21,467 nt of DNA from Pleurotus djamor (lineage: Eukaryota > Basidiomycota > Agaricomycetes > Agaricales > Pleurotaceae): positions 1 through 21,467 of the forward strand of contig JAPEVF010000770.1 in NCBI GenBank assembly GCA_029747585.1, given 5' to 3'. This document shows positions 20,601 through 21,467 of the stretch, in pieces. Each line of letters starts with the position of its first letter. The stretch's first letter is position 1. The position numbers and the translations under genes are program-made. The notes under the pieces are model-generated. The model was not told the origin of the DNA and ran no database searches. It saw only the letters and a list, made by a program, of their open reading frames with translations.

Positions 20601-21184
20601 CGAAGCACGAACCAAAAAGGAAGATACGATCGCCGGGTTGGTAATTCTCTGATAACCACTTGTACGCGGCATGGATGATCTTCTCGAAGTTCCTAACAAT
20701 TGAATTTGTGAGAATTTCAAGTCGAACGATGGGGAGAAAGCGGATACGCACCATGCGATAGCGGTGTCGATGTGATTGTAAATCACTTGCTTCAAGTAGC
20801 TGAATGATCGAAACGATGGTCGAGCATACGTCCCAATGCCGCTGTTATAAAAAAACGAGCTGTTCCACTTCGCCGCCGATCTTGATGATTCGGCTGAAAA
20901 GCTCGACGACGTTTGTGCTCTACATGATCCTCCACATGAGTACAGAACAGGGTGAGACGAAAAGGATGTGAGCGCACATTGACGCTAAATTGGTTTGAGG
21001 TCCCATCGATGTTCACGATGAGGTTGCGTCCTCTCCTCTGTCCCATAATGTCGTGATGGGGACAGCCAAACATAGCGGCGCGGATGTCGGGCTTGGTATC
21101 TTCCGCGGTGGGTTGTGGTAGTCGAGGGGGGTTAGCGTCCTCGCGCGCCCGCAGACTGGGCATTGGCGATTGTTTCGACGACAT
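17696..21184 (-). CDS. DUF2235 (Tle1-like) hydrolase with C-terminal WD40 repeats
   Basis: An alpha/beta hydrolase of the DUF2235 group (related to bacterial Tle1 phospholipases) fused to a WD40 propeller; the substrate is unknown. ATG at 21184. Exons: 21184-20978, 20919-20752, 20692-20613, 20560-20508, 20454-20414, 20361-20161, 20107-19892, 19832-19614, 19561-19435, 19378-19322, 19262-19001, 18945-18676, 18622-17696. Introns are 52-61 nt and phases close to about 941 aa. Motifs: NIDGTSNQFS (58-67), nucleophile elbow GFSRGAY (about 152), VGVWDTVSS (about 248), HALALDERR, and GTHSDIGGG with the likely catalytic His (about 319). Residues about 395-633 are helical without a P-loop. Five to six WD repeats follow (SLCFSTDNHTLATG...IKLW; CLAFRDDEQVLATGSWDGRV; SLAFSPDGKRLVSGG...LWDV). 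Breaks: one surplus base in an A7 run (20849-20855) and one near 18126-18139. Two adjacent genes would be the alternative, but splice phases favour one. Confidence 0.85.
18126..18139 (-). repeat. 7-bp tandem duplication at a frame break in the WD40 part
   Basis: TTGAACG occurs twice in a row on the plus strand. The WD repeat before it (VYRLAFSRDGSQLA) and after it (NAEPLKVWNL) lie in frames differing by +1. Deleting one unit restores the frame; deleting one base also restores it and yields the more canonical LAS of a WD repeat. Confidence 0.65.
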
Positions 21185-21467
21185 GACGGATCGATGGGTA
21201 AGACCTGAGACGCCAGGGAAATGGGGGAAGAGTGATGAGAAGTAAGAAATGAAAAGCGAGAACGGGGAGAAGAGAAAGGAGGTTGCTGGTAAGAAGATGA
21301 GTGAGCGAGGGGGGAGGATTGGCGAGTTCCACGCGGATAGACGGGTATAAATTTCAGCGAAGCGCGTTGAAACGAGGCAGACAGCGATTCGGGAAATGGG
21401 GATTTACCATGGAAGAATGACTGCGAAAAGTGGCTTAAGAGTTCCAAGTTCACGGATATCCACAGCC
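21185..21467 (-). promoter_or_regulatory. Upstream region of the DUF2235-WD40 gene
   Basis: Pyrimidine-rich on the gene's strand just before the ATG (CTTCTCCCCGTTCTCGC near 21270), typical of fungal leaders. No unambiguous TATA box is visible on the coding strand. Confidence 0.3.

Noticed and set aside
20792..21184. Short single-exon 130-aa protein
   Set aside because: Homology to DUF2235 stops at the GTGCGC donor at 20977; the rest is intron plus out-of-frame exon 2.
1..21467. CRISPR array, rRNA or bacterial operon
   Set aside because: No regularly spaced direct repeats or rRNA-like sequence; the introns show a fungal nuclear sequence.

Overview
The window looks like nuclear DNA of a filamentous basidiomycete, probably an Agaricomycete. 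Genes are split by many short introns (about 47-65 nt, GTRNGT...CTNAC...YAG). The recognisable products are a HET-domain protein, a microsomal cytochrome P450, a DUF2235 (Tle1-like alpha/beta hydrolase) protein with C-terminal WD40 repeats, a SAM-like small protein and a DDE transposase remnant. I could not search a database, so the genus is not assigned.

Layout. 1-2387: no firm gene; a decayed plus-strand coding segment that has a diverged second copy near 6.2 kb. 2388-4285 (-): three-exon HET-domain gene. 4286-7766: unrecognised; weak minus-strand exons near 5.4-5.7 kb and a frame-broken, intron-bearing plus-strand gene ending at 7523. 7767-9904 (-): ten-exon cytochrome P450 with a TATA box upstream. 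10685-11113 (-): relic of the 3' end of a second HET gene, ending at a 694-bp inverted-repeat element (11114-11807). That element has perfect 46-bp TIRs and two tRNA-like modules facing each other. 11986-12753 (+): small N-rich hypothetical gene. 12754-14903: nothing firm. 14904-15494 (+): proline-rich/SAM-like gene followed by a 4-unit tandem repeat. 15656-16160 (-): 5'-truncated transposase. 16160-17340: AT-rich island with clustered AAAGCTA motifs at both ends. 17696-21184 (-): thirteen-exon gene joining a DUF2235 hydrolase to WD40 repeats; exon phases close across the whole gene.

Biology. HET and DUF2235 are domains known in fungi as effector modules of non-self recognition and regulated cell death proteins, often in proteins with C-terminal repeats. 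The window therefore resembles an accessory, transposon-rich neighbourhood with an intact HET gene, a broken HET copy, a hydrolase-WD40 protein and an N-rich small protein. That they act together is inference only.

Quality caution. The P450, DUF2235-WD40 and transposase genes need five small corrections to read through. All five are equivalent to one surplus base; one is an N and one lies in an A7 run. Assembly error is therefore a live alternative to pseudogenisation.
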